Shown in pieces: positions 9,839 through 18,168 of a DNA stretch of 64,000 bases. Origin of the DNA: Pseudomonas denitrificans (nom. rej.). GTDB taxonomy: Bacteria; Pseudomonadota; Gammaproteobacteria; Pseudomonadales; Pseudomonadaceae. How positions within the stretch are numbered: position 1 is the first letter of the stretch; every line of letters begins with the position of its first letter. Location: NCBI RefSeq assembly GCF_008807415.1, contig NZ_CP043626.1, positions 124,001 to 188,000 on the forward strand. The letters run 5' to 3'. The notes beneath the pieces were generated by a model, which was not told the DNA's origin, searched no databases, and saw only the letters and a list, made by a program, of their open reading frames with translations. Made by a program: the position numbers and the translations under genes.

Positions 9839-11331
9839 ATCACTGGCTGATCCTGCCGGTCCTGCTGCCGCTGTTCGCCGGTTGCGCACTGCTGCTCGTG
9901 GGCGAGCGCCTGCAGCGCGGCCTGTCGCTGCTCGCCACCCTGGCGCTGCTGCCGCTTTCCGCCGTGCTGCTGCAACAGGCCGACAGCGGCGTGGTGCAGT
10001 TCTACGCGCTGGGCAACTGGCAGCCTCCGTTCGGTATCATCCTGGTACTGGACCGCCTCAGCGCGCTGATGATCGCTGCCACCGCGCTGCTCGCCAGCCT
10101 GTCGCTGATCTACGCGGTGCGCGGGGATGACCGGCGTGGCAAGCGCTTCCATGCGCTGTTCCAGTTCCAGTTGCTCGGTCTGAACGGGGCGTTCCTCACC
10201 GGCGACCTGTTCAACCTGTTCGTGTTCTTCGAGATCCTGCTGATCGCCTCCTACGCGCTGCTGCTGCATGGCGGCGGGGCAGGGCGGGTGCGTGCGGGTG
10301 TGCATTACGTGGTGCTCAATCTCGTCGGCTCGGCGTTCTTCCTCCTTGCGGTGGGCACGCTCTACGGCATTACCGGCACCCTGAACATGGCGCACATGGC
10401 CGAGCGCGTGGCCCAGCTGAGCGCCGAGCAGGCGCCGCTGGTGCGGGCGGCGGCGTTGCTGCTGCTGGTGGTGTTCGGCCTGAAGGCGGCGCTGCTGCCG
10501 CTGTACTTCTGGCTGCCCAAAGCCTATGCCGAGGCCAGCGCGCCGGTGGCGGCGTTGTTCTCGATCATGACCAAGGTCGGCATCTACTCGATCCTGCGGG
10601 TCTACACGCTGATCTTCGGCGAGCAGGCCGGCGAGCTGGCGAACCTCGCGCAGGCCTGGCTGTGGCCGCTGGCGCTGGCCGGGATAGTCGCCGGTGCGCT
10701 GGGCGCGCTGGCGGCGACCACGCTGCAGGGGCTGCTCTCGTACCTGGTGGTGGTCTCCGCCGGCACGTTGCTGGCAGCTATCGCGCTGGGCACTCCGGAG
10801 GCGCTGTCCGCCGCGCTTTACTACCTGCTGCACAGTATCTGGGTGGCTGGCGGCCTGTTCCTGCTGGCCGACCTGATTGCCCGCCAGCGCGGTGAGAAGA
10901 GTGGCCGACTGGTGCAGGGCCCGGCGCTGTTGCAACCGCATCTGCTCGGTGGCGCGTTCTTCTTCGGCGCCATTGCCGTTGCCGGCCTGCCGCCGCTGTC
11001 GGGCTTCCTCGGCAAGCTGATGCTGCTGCGCTCGGTGAGTGGGGGCAGCGAGGCCATCGTGCTGTGGAGCGTGGTGCTGGTCAGCGGACTGGTGACCATC
11101 GTCGCGCTCAGTCGCGCCGGCAGCACGCTGTTCTGGCGCACCGGCCTGAGTGTGCTGGGCAGCGCCAATCGGGAGCCGGTGAAGATGCTGGCGTGCTTCG
11201 GCCTGCTGGCCAGCGCACCGCTGATGGTGGTCGCCGCGCGGCCGCTGATCACATATGCACAGGCCACAGCCGTGCAGTTGCTGGACGCCGGGCTCTACCG
11301 CCAGGCGATCCTGCTGGGAGGTGGCGCATGA
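9835..11331 (+). CDS. shaD: Na+/H+ antiporter subunit D (MrpD, NuoN/NuoM-like)
   Basis: 498 residues, about 14 predicted membrane helices. It belongs to the proton-translocating antiporter-like family. FNLFVFFEILLIASYALLLHG carries the conserved Glu of helix 5 and LKAALLPLYFWLPKAY the Lys and Pro of helix 7. SIMTKVGIYSILRVYTL is the next typical helix. It overlaps shaC by ATGA and has GGGGAGGAAG ahead of the start. With ShaA it forms one of the two ion channels of the complex. Confidence 0.94.
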   Translation: MNHWLILPVLLPLFAGCALLLVGERLQRGLSLLATLALLPLSAVLLQQADSGVVQFYALGNWQPPFGIILVLDRLSALMIAATALLASLSLIYAVRGDDRRGKRFHALFQFQLLGLNGAFLTGDLFNLFVFFEILLIASYALLLHGGGAGRVRAGVHYVVLNLVGSAFFLLAVGTLYGITGTLNMAHMAERVAQLSAEQAPLVRAAALLLLVVFGLKAALLPLYFWLPKAYAEASAPVAALFSIMTKVGIYSILRVYTLIFGEQAGELANLAQAWLWPLALAGIVAGALGALAATTLQGLLSYLVVVSAGTLLAAIALGTPEALSAALYYLLHSIWVAGGLFLLADLIARQRGEKSGRLVQGPALLQPHLLGGAFFFGAIAVAGLPPLSGFLGKLMLLRSVSGGSEAIVLWSVVLVSGLVTIVALSRAGSTLFWRTGLSVLGSANREPVKMLACFGLLASAPLMVVAARPLITYAQATAVQLLDAGLYRQAILLGGGA

Positions 11332-11828
11332 TCCGGCGCATCCTTCCGCACCCGCTGCTCAGCGGTGTGCTCCTGCTGAGCTGGCTGCTGCTGGTCAACG
11401 ACTTCTCCCTCGGCCACTGGCTGCTCGGCGCCTTCCTCGGCCTGAGCATCCCGCTGCTGTGCCGCAACCTGCTGCTGGCCGCGCCGCGCATCCAGCGGCC
11501 GGGCTTGCTGCTGCGCTTCATTGGCCTGGTGCTCTACGACATCGTGGTCGCCAACCTGCAGGTGGCGAAACTGGTGCTGGGGCCGAAAGCGAAGCTGCAG
11601 CCGGGCTTCGTCGAGATTCCCCTGGAGCTGACCGATGACCTGGCCATCAGCATCCTCGCCAGCGTCATCACCCTGACCCCGGGCACCTGTTCGGCCGACC
11701 TCTCCGCCGATCGCCGCACGCTGCTGGTCCACGGCATCGACGTGCCGGACCCGCAGGCGCTGGTGGCGGACATCAAGGCGCGCTACGAGGCGCCGCTGAA
11801 GGAGGTGTTCGCATGCTCGGTATCGTGA
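11328..11828 (+). CDS. shaE: Na+/H+ antiporter subunit E (MrpE)
   Basis: 166 residues with two or three N-terminal membrane helices and a soluble C-terminal domain. SVITLTPGTCSADLS is the family signature (TLTPGT). The start at 11328 overlaps the shaD stop (ATGA) and follows GGGAGG; the longer frame reaching back into shaD is an overlap artefact. MrpE is a Mrp-specific subunit needed for assembly or stability of the complex. Confidence 0.92.
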   Translation: MIRRILPHPLLSGVLLLSWLLLVNDFSLGHWLLGAFLGLSIPLLCRNLLLAAPRIQRPGLLLRFIGLVLYDIVVANLQVAKLVLGPKAKLQPGFVEIPLELTDDLAISILASVITLTPGTCSADLSADRRTLLVHGIDVPDPQALVADIKARYEAPLKEVFACSVS

Positions 11829-12082
11829 TCCCGATCTGCCTGGCGCTGCTGGGTATCGCCGTGCTGCTCACCGTGGTGCGGCTGGTTCGCGGGCCGTCGG
11901 TGGCGGACCGCATCCTCGCGCTGGACACCCTGTCGGTGGAAGCCATCGCGCTGATCGTGCTGTTCGGCATCTGGAAGGGCAGCGGCCTGTACTTCGAGGC
12001 GGCGCTGCTGATCGCGGTGATGGGCTTCGTCAGCACCGTGGCCCTGTGCAAGTTCTTGCTGCGCGGAGACATCATCGAATGA
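11813..12082 (+). CDS. shaF: Na+/H+ antiporter subunit F (MrpF)
   Basis: 89 residues, three membrane helices. RLVRGPSVADRILALDTLSV is the MrpF signature (GPS-x-DR...D). It overlaps the end of shaE by 16 bases and has AAGGAGG inside the shaE coding region, so it is translationally coupled. Confidence 0.92.
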   Translation: MLGIVIPICLALLGIAVLLTVVRLVRGPSVADRILALDTLSVEAIALIVLFGIWKGSGLYFEAALLIAVMGFVSTVALCKFLLRGDIIE

Positions 12083-12414
12083 ATGGCGAAATGATCGTGG
12101 AAGCGCTGGTCTGCGTGCTGCTGCTGGCGGGGAGCCTGTTTGCGCTACTTGGCGCCATCGGTCTGTACCGCCTGCCGGACTTCTACACGCGCCTGCACGC
12201 GCCAACCAAGGCTTCGACCCTGGGCGTGGGCGGCGTCGTGCTGGCCTCGCTGCTGTACTTCAGCACGCGCGGCGAGGGCGTCAGCCTGCATGAGGTGCTG
12301 ATCACCGTGTTCCTTTTCATCACCGCGCCGGTCAGCGCGCACCTGCTGGCCAAGGCGGCGATGCAGCAGCGCGTGCCGGTGGAGCGGGGAACCAAGGGCA
12401 AGCCCTGGGACTGA
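12079..12414 (+). CDS. shaG: Na+/H+ antiporter subunit G (MrpG)
   Basis: 111 residues from the ATG at 12079, which overlaps the shaF stop as ATGA; an in-frame codon at 12046 lies deep in shaF and is less likely. Three helices, with the MrpG signature GAIGLYRLPDFYTRLHAPTKASTLG. It is the last gene of the sha operon; the next 560 bases contain only repeats and the promoter region of the DMT gene. Confidence 0.92.
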   Translation: MNGEMIVEALVCVLLLAGSLFALLGAIGLYRLPDFYTRLHAPTKASTLGVGGVVLASLLYFSTRGEGVSLHEVLITVFLFITAPVSAHLLAKAAMQQRVPVERGTKGKPWD

Positions 12415-12430
12415 TTTTGAGCCTTGTTTG

Positions 12431-12760
12431 CGATGCTTCCCGGTTGGGTGTTCTGCGTCGCTTCGGCGTGCGAGTCAGCTTCTTGTTTCGCCCCCTCGGG
12501 CGAGTCCCTTTTGGCAAACGCCCCAAAAGGAACCAAAAGGTCTTGCCCCGGACATCCGGTTTTTCGCTTAGGCGAAAAATTCCCTCGTTGAATCGAAGTT
12601 TCAGGGGCACGCGCTGACGGGCCGTCCCTGGCCCGACAGCGCTCTCGCGACATCCATGTCGCTCAACCCCTGAAACTCCGCTTCAACGAGGCCTCCTGAA
12701 CGGGGCCACTCGGAGTGCGCGGATGTCGCTCTGGAAGCCTTCAGAGCAAAATCTAGAGCT
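12431..12760. repeat. Large multi-hairpin intergenic element, copy 1
   Basis: This stretch is repeated at 31560-31915 with long identical blocks (for example ccaaaaggaaccaaaagg, ggtttttcgcttaggcg, tctcgcgacatccatgtcgc). It folds into several hairpins: ccttttgg/ccaaaagg, tttttcgcttaggcgaaaaa, cgggcc/ggcccg and gcgacatccatgtcgc. A long closing stem pairs the segment at about 12582-12609 (centre cgaagtttcagggg) with 12666-12697 (cccctgaaactccgc). It carries open frames that are products of the repeat, not genes. No transposase is present. It is a non-autonomous or RNA-structured Pseudomonas intergenic repeat. Confidence 0.75.
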
Positions 12761-12785
12761 GGAGTGGGACGGGTGTGTGGCTCTT

Positions 12786-12879
12786 CGTAGGACAGAGGGG
12801 ACGGCTAGTCCTTGCTCGCGAACCTCCCCAGCGTTGGAGCCGCCGGTGAGTTTGTTCGCGAGCAAGCTCGCTCCTGCAG
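12786..12879. repeat. REPIN-type inverted repeat, family A
   Basis: Left half gtaggacagagggg...ccttgctcgcgaac, right half gttcgcgagcaagctcgctcctgca. It has the same core as 4284-4362 and 54951-55030, and lies just before the DMT transporter promoter. Confidence 0.8.
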
Positions 12880-12976
12880 TTCGAATCCCGCCCATACAGT
12901 TTCGCCACGATTCTGTACCTGTCGGCCGCCGGTGCGCGCCTCCTATACTCCAGGCACCTTTTGACTGGAGCGTCCC

Positions 12977-13882
12977 GTGCAGCAATCCCGGCCGTTCGCC
13001 CTCGCGTGCCTGGTGCTGGCCATGGCGCTCTGGGGCAGTTCCTTCATCGCGCTGAAGTTCGCCTTCCAGGAAATGCCGGCCATGTGGGTGATCTTCGCCC
13101 GTATGGCGCTGGGCAGCCTGATCTTCCTCGCCGCCTGGCGCTGGCGTGGACGCATCGACTACCGCCCCGGCGACTGGAAGTGGCTGCTCGCGCTGGCCGC
13201 CTGCGAGCCTTGCCTGTACTTCATCTTCGAGTCCCTGGCGCTGCAGCAGACCAGCGCTGCGCAGGCCGGGATGATCACCGCGCTGCTGCCGCTGCTGGTG
13301 GCGGTCGGCGCGTTCTTCCTGCTGCATGAGAAGATCGCCCGCAACACCTGGCTGGGCTTCGCCCTGGCGGTGCTCGGCTCGCTCTGGCTGACGCTGGCCA
13401 GCGAGCCGGACAGCCATGCGCCCAACCCGCTGCTGGGCAATTTCTACGAGTTGGTGGCAATGCTCTGCGCCACCGGCTACACCCTGTTGCTCAAGCACCT
13501 GTCGGCGCGCTACTCGCCCTTTATCCTCACCGCGATGCAGGCATTCATCGGCTCGCTGTTCTTCCTGCCGCTGGCACTGGCGACCTCCGGCCTGCCGCCG
13601 GCGCCCGGCCCGACCGGCTGGTTCGCCCTGGTCTACCTGGGCAGCGTGGTCACCGTCGGCGCCTATGGTTTGTACAACTTCGGCGTCAGCCGCCTGCCGG
13701 CGAGCCAGGCGACCGGCTTCATCAACCTGATCCCGGTGTTCACCCTGATCTTCGCCGCGCTGCTGCTGGGAGAGGTGCTCAGCGGCCAGCAGGCGCTGGC
13801 CGCCGGCCTGGTGTTCATCGGCGTCGCCCTCAGCCAGTGGCGCAGTGCGCCGCCCACATCGCCTGCCGGTGTGCTGGACTGA
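12977..13882 (+). CDS. DMT/EamA-family inner-membrane exporter
   Basis: 301 residues with ten predicted helices in two EamA repeats (about 5-140 and 150-292). LVLAMALWGSSFIALKF is the typical first helix, and LGEVLSGQQALAAGLVFIGV closes the second repeat. It starts with GTG after a TGGAG box. These carriers export small metabolites such as amino acids; the substrate cannot be read here. It precedes a PLP enzyme and an amino-acid racemase on the same strand, so amino-acid efflux is a reasonable guess. Confidence 0.85.
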   Translation: MQQSRPFALACLVLAMALWGSSFIALKFAFQEMPAMWVIFARMALGSLIFLAAWRWRGRIDYRPGDWKWLLALAACEPCLYFIFESLALQQTSAAQAGMITALLPLLVAVGAFFLLHEKIARNTWLGFALAVLGSLWLTLASEPDSHAPNPLLGNFYELVAMLCATGYTLLLKHLSARYSPFILTAMQAFIGSLFFLPLALATSGLPPAPGPTGWFALVYLGSVVTVGAYGLYNFGVSRLPASQATGFINLIPVFTLIFAALLLGEVLSGQQALAAGLVFIGVALSQWRSAPPTSPAGVLD

Positions 13883-13920
13883 ACCCATTGAACCGCTTGC
13901 CCTGCCAGGAGAACGACACG

Positions 13921-15020
13921 ATGGCCACCCAGGAACGCAACTGGACCCGTGAGGCGATCCGCATCATCGAAGCGGATTTCCAGCGCAGCGCCGATACCCA
14001 CCTGATCCCTCTGGACATGCCCGGCCTGCCGGCGTGGACCTGTACTTCAAGGACGAGTCGAGCCACCCCACCGGTAGCCTCAAGCACCGCCTGGCGCGCT
14101 CGCTGTTCCTCTACGCGCTGTGCAATGGCTGGCTGAAGCCGGGCGCACCGGTGATCGAGGCGTCCAGCGGCTCGACGGCGATCTCCGAGGCGTACTTCGC
14201 GCGACTGCTCGGCCTGCCCTTCATTGCCGTGGTGCCGGCCAGCACCTCGAAGGAGAAGATCGCGCAGATCGCCTTCTACGGCGGCCAGGCGCATCTGGTC
14301 GATGACCCGACGCAGATCTACGCCGAGTCCGAGCGCCTGGCGACGGAAACCGGCGGCCACTTCATGGACCAGTTCACCTACGCCGAGCGCGCCACCGACT
14401 GGCGGGCGAACAACAACATCGCCGAGTCGATCTTCCAGCAGATGCGCCACGAGCGCTTCCCCGAGCCGTCGTGGCTGGTCTCCAGCCCCGGTACCGGCGG
14501 TACCCTGGCGACCCTGGGGCGCTTTGCCCGCTATCGCCGGCATGACACCCGCGTGCTCTGCGCCGATGCCGAGCGCTCGGTGTTCTTCGATTCCTACAAG
14601 ACCGGCGACCGCGACCTGACCCTGAGCTACGGCTCGCGCATCGAAGGCATCGGCCGCCCCCGTGTGGAAGCGTCCTTCCTGCCCAACGTGCTCGACGCCT
14701 GCTGCAAGGTGCCGGACGACCTGTCGCTGGCGGCCATGCACTACCTGGCCCGGCGCCTGGGCCGGCATGTCGGCGGCTCCAGCGGCACCAACCTGATCGG
14801 CGCGCTGCTGGTGGCGCGGCAGATGGTGGCGCGGCGCGAGAGCGGCTCGGTGGTGGCGATCCTCTGCGACAGCGGCGAGCGCTACGAGACGACCTACTAC
14901 AACCCGTTGTGGCTGATTTCCCAGGGCTTCGACCTCGATCCGCTGATCGAGGCCGTGCGCCAGTGCGCCGAGCACGGCGCGGCGCTGCCCGGCGATCTGC
15001 CCTGCATCGGACTGGACTGA
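13921..15020 (+). pseudogene. PLP-dependent cysteine synthase/desulfhydrase-like enzyme, frameshifted
   Basis: Fold-type II PLP enzyme. The N-terminal 37 residues (MATQERNWTREAIRIIE) are in one frame and the rest in another. LPGVDLYFKDESSHPTGSLK is recovered by adding one G at about 14031, where only GG remains. The remainder carries the PLP Lys in PTGSLKHRL, the substrate loop ASSGSTAISEAY and the phosphate loop SSPGTGGTLATLG. The restored length is 366 residues. It resembles the cysteine synthase-like group that includes cysteine desulfhydrases; the exact reaction is uncertain. The next gene, an amino-acid racemase, follows at once. Confidence 0.8.
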
Positions 15021-15036
15021 TCCCATGAAGGGACGC

Positions 15037-15726
15037 ATGAAAACCATCGGCCTGATCGGCGGTATGAGCTGGGAATCGACCATTCCCTACTACCGGCAGA
15101 TCAACGAACGCATCAAGGAACGGCTAGGCGGCCTGCACTCGGCGAAGGTCGCGCTGTACAGCGTGGACTTCCACGAGATCGAGCGCCTGCAGCATGCCGG
15201 CGACTGGGACGCTGCCGGCCGTGTGCTGGCTGACGCGGCCCGTTCGCTGAGGGCGGCAGGCGCGGACTTCCTCGTGCTCTGTACCAACACCATGCACAAG
15301 GTGGCGCCGGCCATCGAGGCGGCGGTGGATATCCCGCTGCTGCACATCGCCGACCCGACCGCCGAGGCGATCCGTGCGGCGGGCGTTGCCACGGTCGGCC
15401 TGCTGGGCACGCGCTTCACCATGGAGCAGGCGTTCTACAAGGATCGCCTGGTGGACAGGTTCGGGCTGAAGGTACTGACGCCGAACGAAGCCGACCGCCA
15501 GGTGGTGCACCGGATCATCTACGAGGAACTGTGCCTGGGGCGGATTCGCGACGAATCGAGGGAAGAGTACCGGCGCATCATCGCTGCGCTGGTGGAGCAG
15601 GGCGCGGAGGCGGTGATCCTCGGCTGCACGGAGATTTCCCTGCTGGTCGGTCCGGCGGATGCCTCGGTGCCGCTGTTCGACACCACGGCACTGCATGCCT
15701 TGCACGCGGCCGACTCCGCCATTTGA
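15037..15726 (+). CDS. Aspartate/glutamate racemase family protein
   Basis: 229 residues starting MKTIGLIGGMSWEST, the hallmark of the cofactor-independent Asp/Glu racemase family (YgeA-like). The two catalytic cysteines are in LVLCTNTMHK and VILGCTEISLL. I prefer the ATG at 15037, with GAAGGGA upstream, to the one at 15025, which lies inside that ribosome site. It would interconvert L- and D- forms of an acidic or related amino acid. It lies 16 bases after the PLP enzyme and is probably co-transcribed. Confidence 0.88.
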   Translation: MKTIGLIGGMSWESTIPYYRQINERIKERLGGLHSAKVALYSVDFHEIERLQHAGDWDAAGRVLADAARSLRAAGADFLVLCTNTMHKVAPAIEAAVDIPLLHIADPTAEAIRAAGVATVGLLGTRFTMEQAFYKDRLVDRFGLKVLTPNEADRQVVHRIIYEELCLGRIRDESREEYRRIIAALVEQGAEAVILGCTEISLLVGPADASVPLFDTTALHALHAADSAI

Positions 15727-15740
15727 GGAGAACTCACAGC

Positions 15741-15992
15741 ATGAGCTTCATCAGCCTGAGGGTGCGTGCGGCGTTCATCATGCACGGCTACGACGAGCAG
15801 AACCGCGAGGTGATCGAGCAGGTCGCGGACCCGGACTTCGTCGAGAAGCTGGTACGCATCGAGCGCATCCAGTCGATCAGCGAGAAGTACGTGCTGGTGA
15901 CCGCCAGCGATGGCCGGCTGGCGTACTGGGAATACGACGGGGAATTCGCCGTGCTGAAGGCGCGGCTGGTGGCGGCAGGATTGCTGGTCTGA
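15741..15992 (+). CDS. Small conserved hypothetical protein
   Basis: 83 residues, ATG at 15741 with GAGGAG 10 bases upstream. It is compact and mostly charged, with alternating beta-type segments (KYVLVTASDGRLAYWEYDGEF). It has no membrane segment, no Cys pair and no motif I can name. It follows the racemase by 14 bases and likely shares its transcript. Confidence 0.65.
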   Translation: MSFISLRVRAAFIMHGYDEQNREVIEQVADPDFVEKLVRIERIQSISEKYVLVTASDGRLAYWEYDGEFAVLKARLVAAGLLV

Positions 15993-16002
15993 CGCCTCTC
16001 TG

Positions 16003-16078
16003 CAGGGCGCACAACGCGCCAGCGTTATCCGCCGCGACGGGTTCGGCGGATAACCTGTCCCAGGTTATGCGCCCTACG
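16003..16078. repeat. Palindromic repeat, family B (GTTATGCGCCCTAC type)
   Basis: The pieces cagggcgca...cgttatccgccg, cggcggataacc and ggttatgcgccctac form nested hairpins. Other copies are at 17387-17464, 51308-51398 and 62946-63021. It lies between a + strand gene and the convergent lipoprotein gene, where it may also act as a terminator. Confidence 0.75.
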
Positions 16079-16203
16079 ATCTGGTTTGAGGTTTCCGGTT
16101 GCGTAAGAGCGGATTCTGTCCGCGATAGGTCCGAATCGCGCCGGATATCGATCGCGGGCGGAGTCCGCTCCTACGTTGCAGGCAAGTTCGCAGCGGGCGG
16201 CGA

Positions 16204-16872
16204 TCAGTCGCCGCTGGAGCCGCCCGGATAGGCGCAGCCGCGCATGACCTTGTTGTCCAGGCGCAGCTCGGCGGACAGGTTGCTCAGTGCGCCGCTCATG
16301 CTGTCCTGGCAGCGTGCCGGAGCGACCCACAGCTCGACCTTCTCGCCGTTGGCCTCGCTGGAATAACTGGTGCTGCCGTCAGGCACGCCTTCGGCGATGT
16401 ACGGCAGCGCCAGCGACTCCTTGCCCGGCTGCTCGATCAACATGCCCTGGCTGTTCACCAGTACGCTCCAGCCCGGCTCGTTGCCGTGGGCGCGGACCAC
16501 CGCGCGCTTGAAGTTCGGATCGTCGCAGCCGGAACCTTCGTTCTGCAGGCGATAGACCTTGGCCACTTCCAGCTTGCCATCGGTGCCCTGGGCGCTGCTG
16601 CCGCTGAAGCTGCCGCGCAGGTCGGCGTACAGCGAGGTCGCGCCGTCGTTGAACATTTCCAGCGCATCGCGGGGCAGGCCGGTGTTGCCGGTGTCCTCGA
16701 TACTGAAGCGGCGTTGCTCGGTGCAGCTGCGGAACACCAGCTTGCCGTCCTGGCGGGTCAGTTCGCCCTGCAGGCGGGTGGAGGCGTTAAGATCGGTCTT
16801 GTTCGGCGTCCACACCTGGCAGGCGGCGAACAGGGGCAGCAGGCTGAACAGAATGAAACGGCTGGATCGCAT
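16204..16872 (-). CDS. Hypothetical lipoprotein, COG3650-like
   Basis: 222 residues with a short signal and a lipobox-like LFAAC (Cys18). The mature part has paired cysteines (FRSCTEQ, GSGCDDP, PARCQDS, MRGCAYP), suggesting a disulfide-bonded periplasmic-facing domain. HGNEPGWSVLV resembles a motif of COG3650-type uncharacterised envelope proteins. It is convergent with the racemase operon across a repeat and divergent from the DUF488 gene. The function is unknown. Confidence 0.65.
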   Translation of the reverse strand: MRSSRFILFSLLPLFAACQVWTPNKTDLNASTRLQGELTRQDGKLVFRSCTEQRRFSIEDTGNTGLPRDALEMFNDGATSLYADLRGSFSGSSAQGTDGKLEVAKVYRLQNEGSGCDDPNFKRAVVRAHGNEPGWSVLVNSQGMLIEQPGKESLALPYIAEGVPDGSTSYSSEANGEKVELWVAPARCQDSMSGALSNLSAELRLDNKVMRGCAYPGGSSGD

Positions 16873-16948
16873 GAAACGGGCTCCCTCGAAAGTGCGCCCA
16901 CGTTACCCAGCGAAGCCGGCCACCTCAAGCTGACACGGAGGATTTCGG

Positions 16949-17347
16949 ATGATTCGTTGCAAGCGCGCCTATGAACCGGCGGCGAAGGAAGACGGCCAGC
17001 GGGTGCTGGTGGACCGCCTGTGGCCGCGGGGGATTCGCAAGGAAGACCTGCACATGGAGCAGTGGGCCAAGGAGGCGTCGCCGTCCAACGAACTGCGCCA
17101 GCGCTTCCACCACGATCCGAGCTTGTTCGAGGATTTCCGCAAGGCTTACCACGGCGAGCTGAATGCCCATCCGGAACACTGGATGGGCCTGCTCGACCTG
17201 GCACGCAAGGGCCCGCTGACGCTGCTCTATGCGGCCAAGGACGAGGAACACAACAACGCGCAGGTGCTGGCGGAGTTTCTGGAAGACGAGCTGGAGAAGC
17301 AGGACGAGGGCAGTTCCCCGGTCTGCTATGCCGGCAAGACCGAGTAG
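16949..17347 (+). CDS. DUF488 family protein (YeaO-like)
   Basis: 132 residues. VDRLWPRGIRKEDLHMEQWAKE is the strong signature of the YeaO branch of DUF488, and LLYAAKDEEHNNAQVLAEFL is the conserved C-terminal helix region. It is a small soluble cytoplasmic protein with no proven reaction. The tail EDEGSSPVCYAGKTE is short and variable. It is a single gene, followed by half a family A repeat and a family B repeat. Confidence 0.85.
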   Translation: MIRCKRAYEPAAKEDGQRVLVDRLWPRGIRKEDLHMEQWAKEASPSNELRQRFHHDPSLFEDFRKAYHGELNAHPEHWMGLLDLARKGPLTLLYAAKDEEHNNAQVLAEFLEDELEKQDEGSSPVCYAGKTE

Positions 17348-17386
17348 GGGACTTGCTCGCGAACCAAGGGAAATCGTCACCGGAGT

Positions 17387-17464
17387 CGTAGGGCGGATAA
17401 CGCGTCAGCGTTATCCGCCGCGACAGGTTCGGCGCATAACCTGTTCCAGGTTATGCGCCCTGCG
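17387..17464. repeat. Palindromic repeat, family B
   Basis: gtagggcggataacgc...gcgttatccgcc, then cggcgcataacc and ggttatgcgccctgc. It is closely related to the copy at 16003-16078, 1.3 kb away. A solitary family A half (cttgctcgcgaacc) lies 22 bases upstream. The element ends 11 bases before the convergent SDR gene's stop. Confidence 0.75.
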
Positions 17465-17475
17465 GGGAAGTCCCG

Positions 17476-18075
17476 TTACCAGATCTTGTACACCTGTCCG
17501 CTCTGCTTGCCTTCCACGCTGCGGGCGAAGCCAAGCGCGGCGTCGGCGGCCGGCACCGGCTTGAAGCCGCGGAAGAACGGGCCGTAGCCTTCCATCGATT
17601 CCACCAGCACGTTCGGGCTCACCGCGTTGACCCGCTGGCCGCGCGGCAGTTCCAGGGCAGCGCTGCGCACAAAGCCCTCCACCGCACCGTTGACCAGGCT
17701 GGCCGAGCTGCCCAGCACGATGGGCTGTTCGCTGAGGATGCCGGTGGTGAGGGTGAAGGAGGCGCCGTCGTTGGCGTACTGGCTGCCGATCAGCACCAGG
17801 TTCACCTGGCCCATCAGCTTGTCCTTCAGGCCGACCGCCATTTCCGCCTCGCCCATTTCCGCAAGCGCGCCGAAGTGCACCTTGCCGGCGGCACTGATCA
17901 GCGCATCGAAGCCGCCGACCTGCTCGAACAGCGCGCGGATGGAAGCGCTGTCGGTGATGTCCACGCGGTAGTCGCCGCTGTTGCGGCCGACGCGGACGAT
18001 CTCGTGGCGCTGGCCCAGTTCGTTGGCGACGGCCTGGCCGAGGGTGCCGCTGGCACCGATCAGGATGATTTTCAT
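17476..18075 (-). CDS. Short-chain dehydrogenase-like protein lacking the YxxxK pair
   Basis: 199 residues. The N terminus KIILIGASGTLGQAVANELG is a Rossmann NAD(P) site, and LISAAGKVHFG matches the NAG-type motif region. Where classical SDRs have Tyr-x-x-x-Lys, this protein reads SASLVNGAVEGFVRSAALE, with Asn and Glu instead. It is also about 50 residues shorter than classical members. A regulatory or sugar-nucleotide-like binding role, or an atypical reductase, is possible. It is divergent from the LysR gene at 18169, which probably controls it. Confidence 0.8.
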   Translation of the reverse strand: MKIILIGASGTLGQAVANELGQRHEIVRVGRNSGDYRVDITDSASIRALFEQVGGFDALISAAGKVHFGALAEMGEAEMAVGLKDKLMGQVNLVLIGSQYANDGASFTLTTGILSEQPIVLGSSASLVNGAVEGFVRSAALELPRGQRVNAVSPNVLVESMEGYGPFFRGFKPVPAADAALGFARSVEGKQSGQVYKIW

Positions 18076-18168
18076 GAAGACTCCGAAGGGATTTGGCTGA
18101 AGACGGCTTCAGAGTAGAGTGGTCTCCTGTTTAGATAATCACGCCAATCGATAACCTTTGGTTTTCAT

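Noticed and set aside
12417..12617. A 66-residue frame after shaG, with others on both strands
   Set aside because: It lies in the repeated multi-hairpin element, and the similar frame in the second copy is not conserved in length. It is a product of the repeat.
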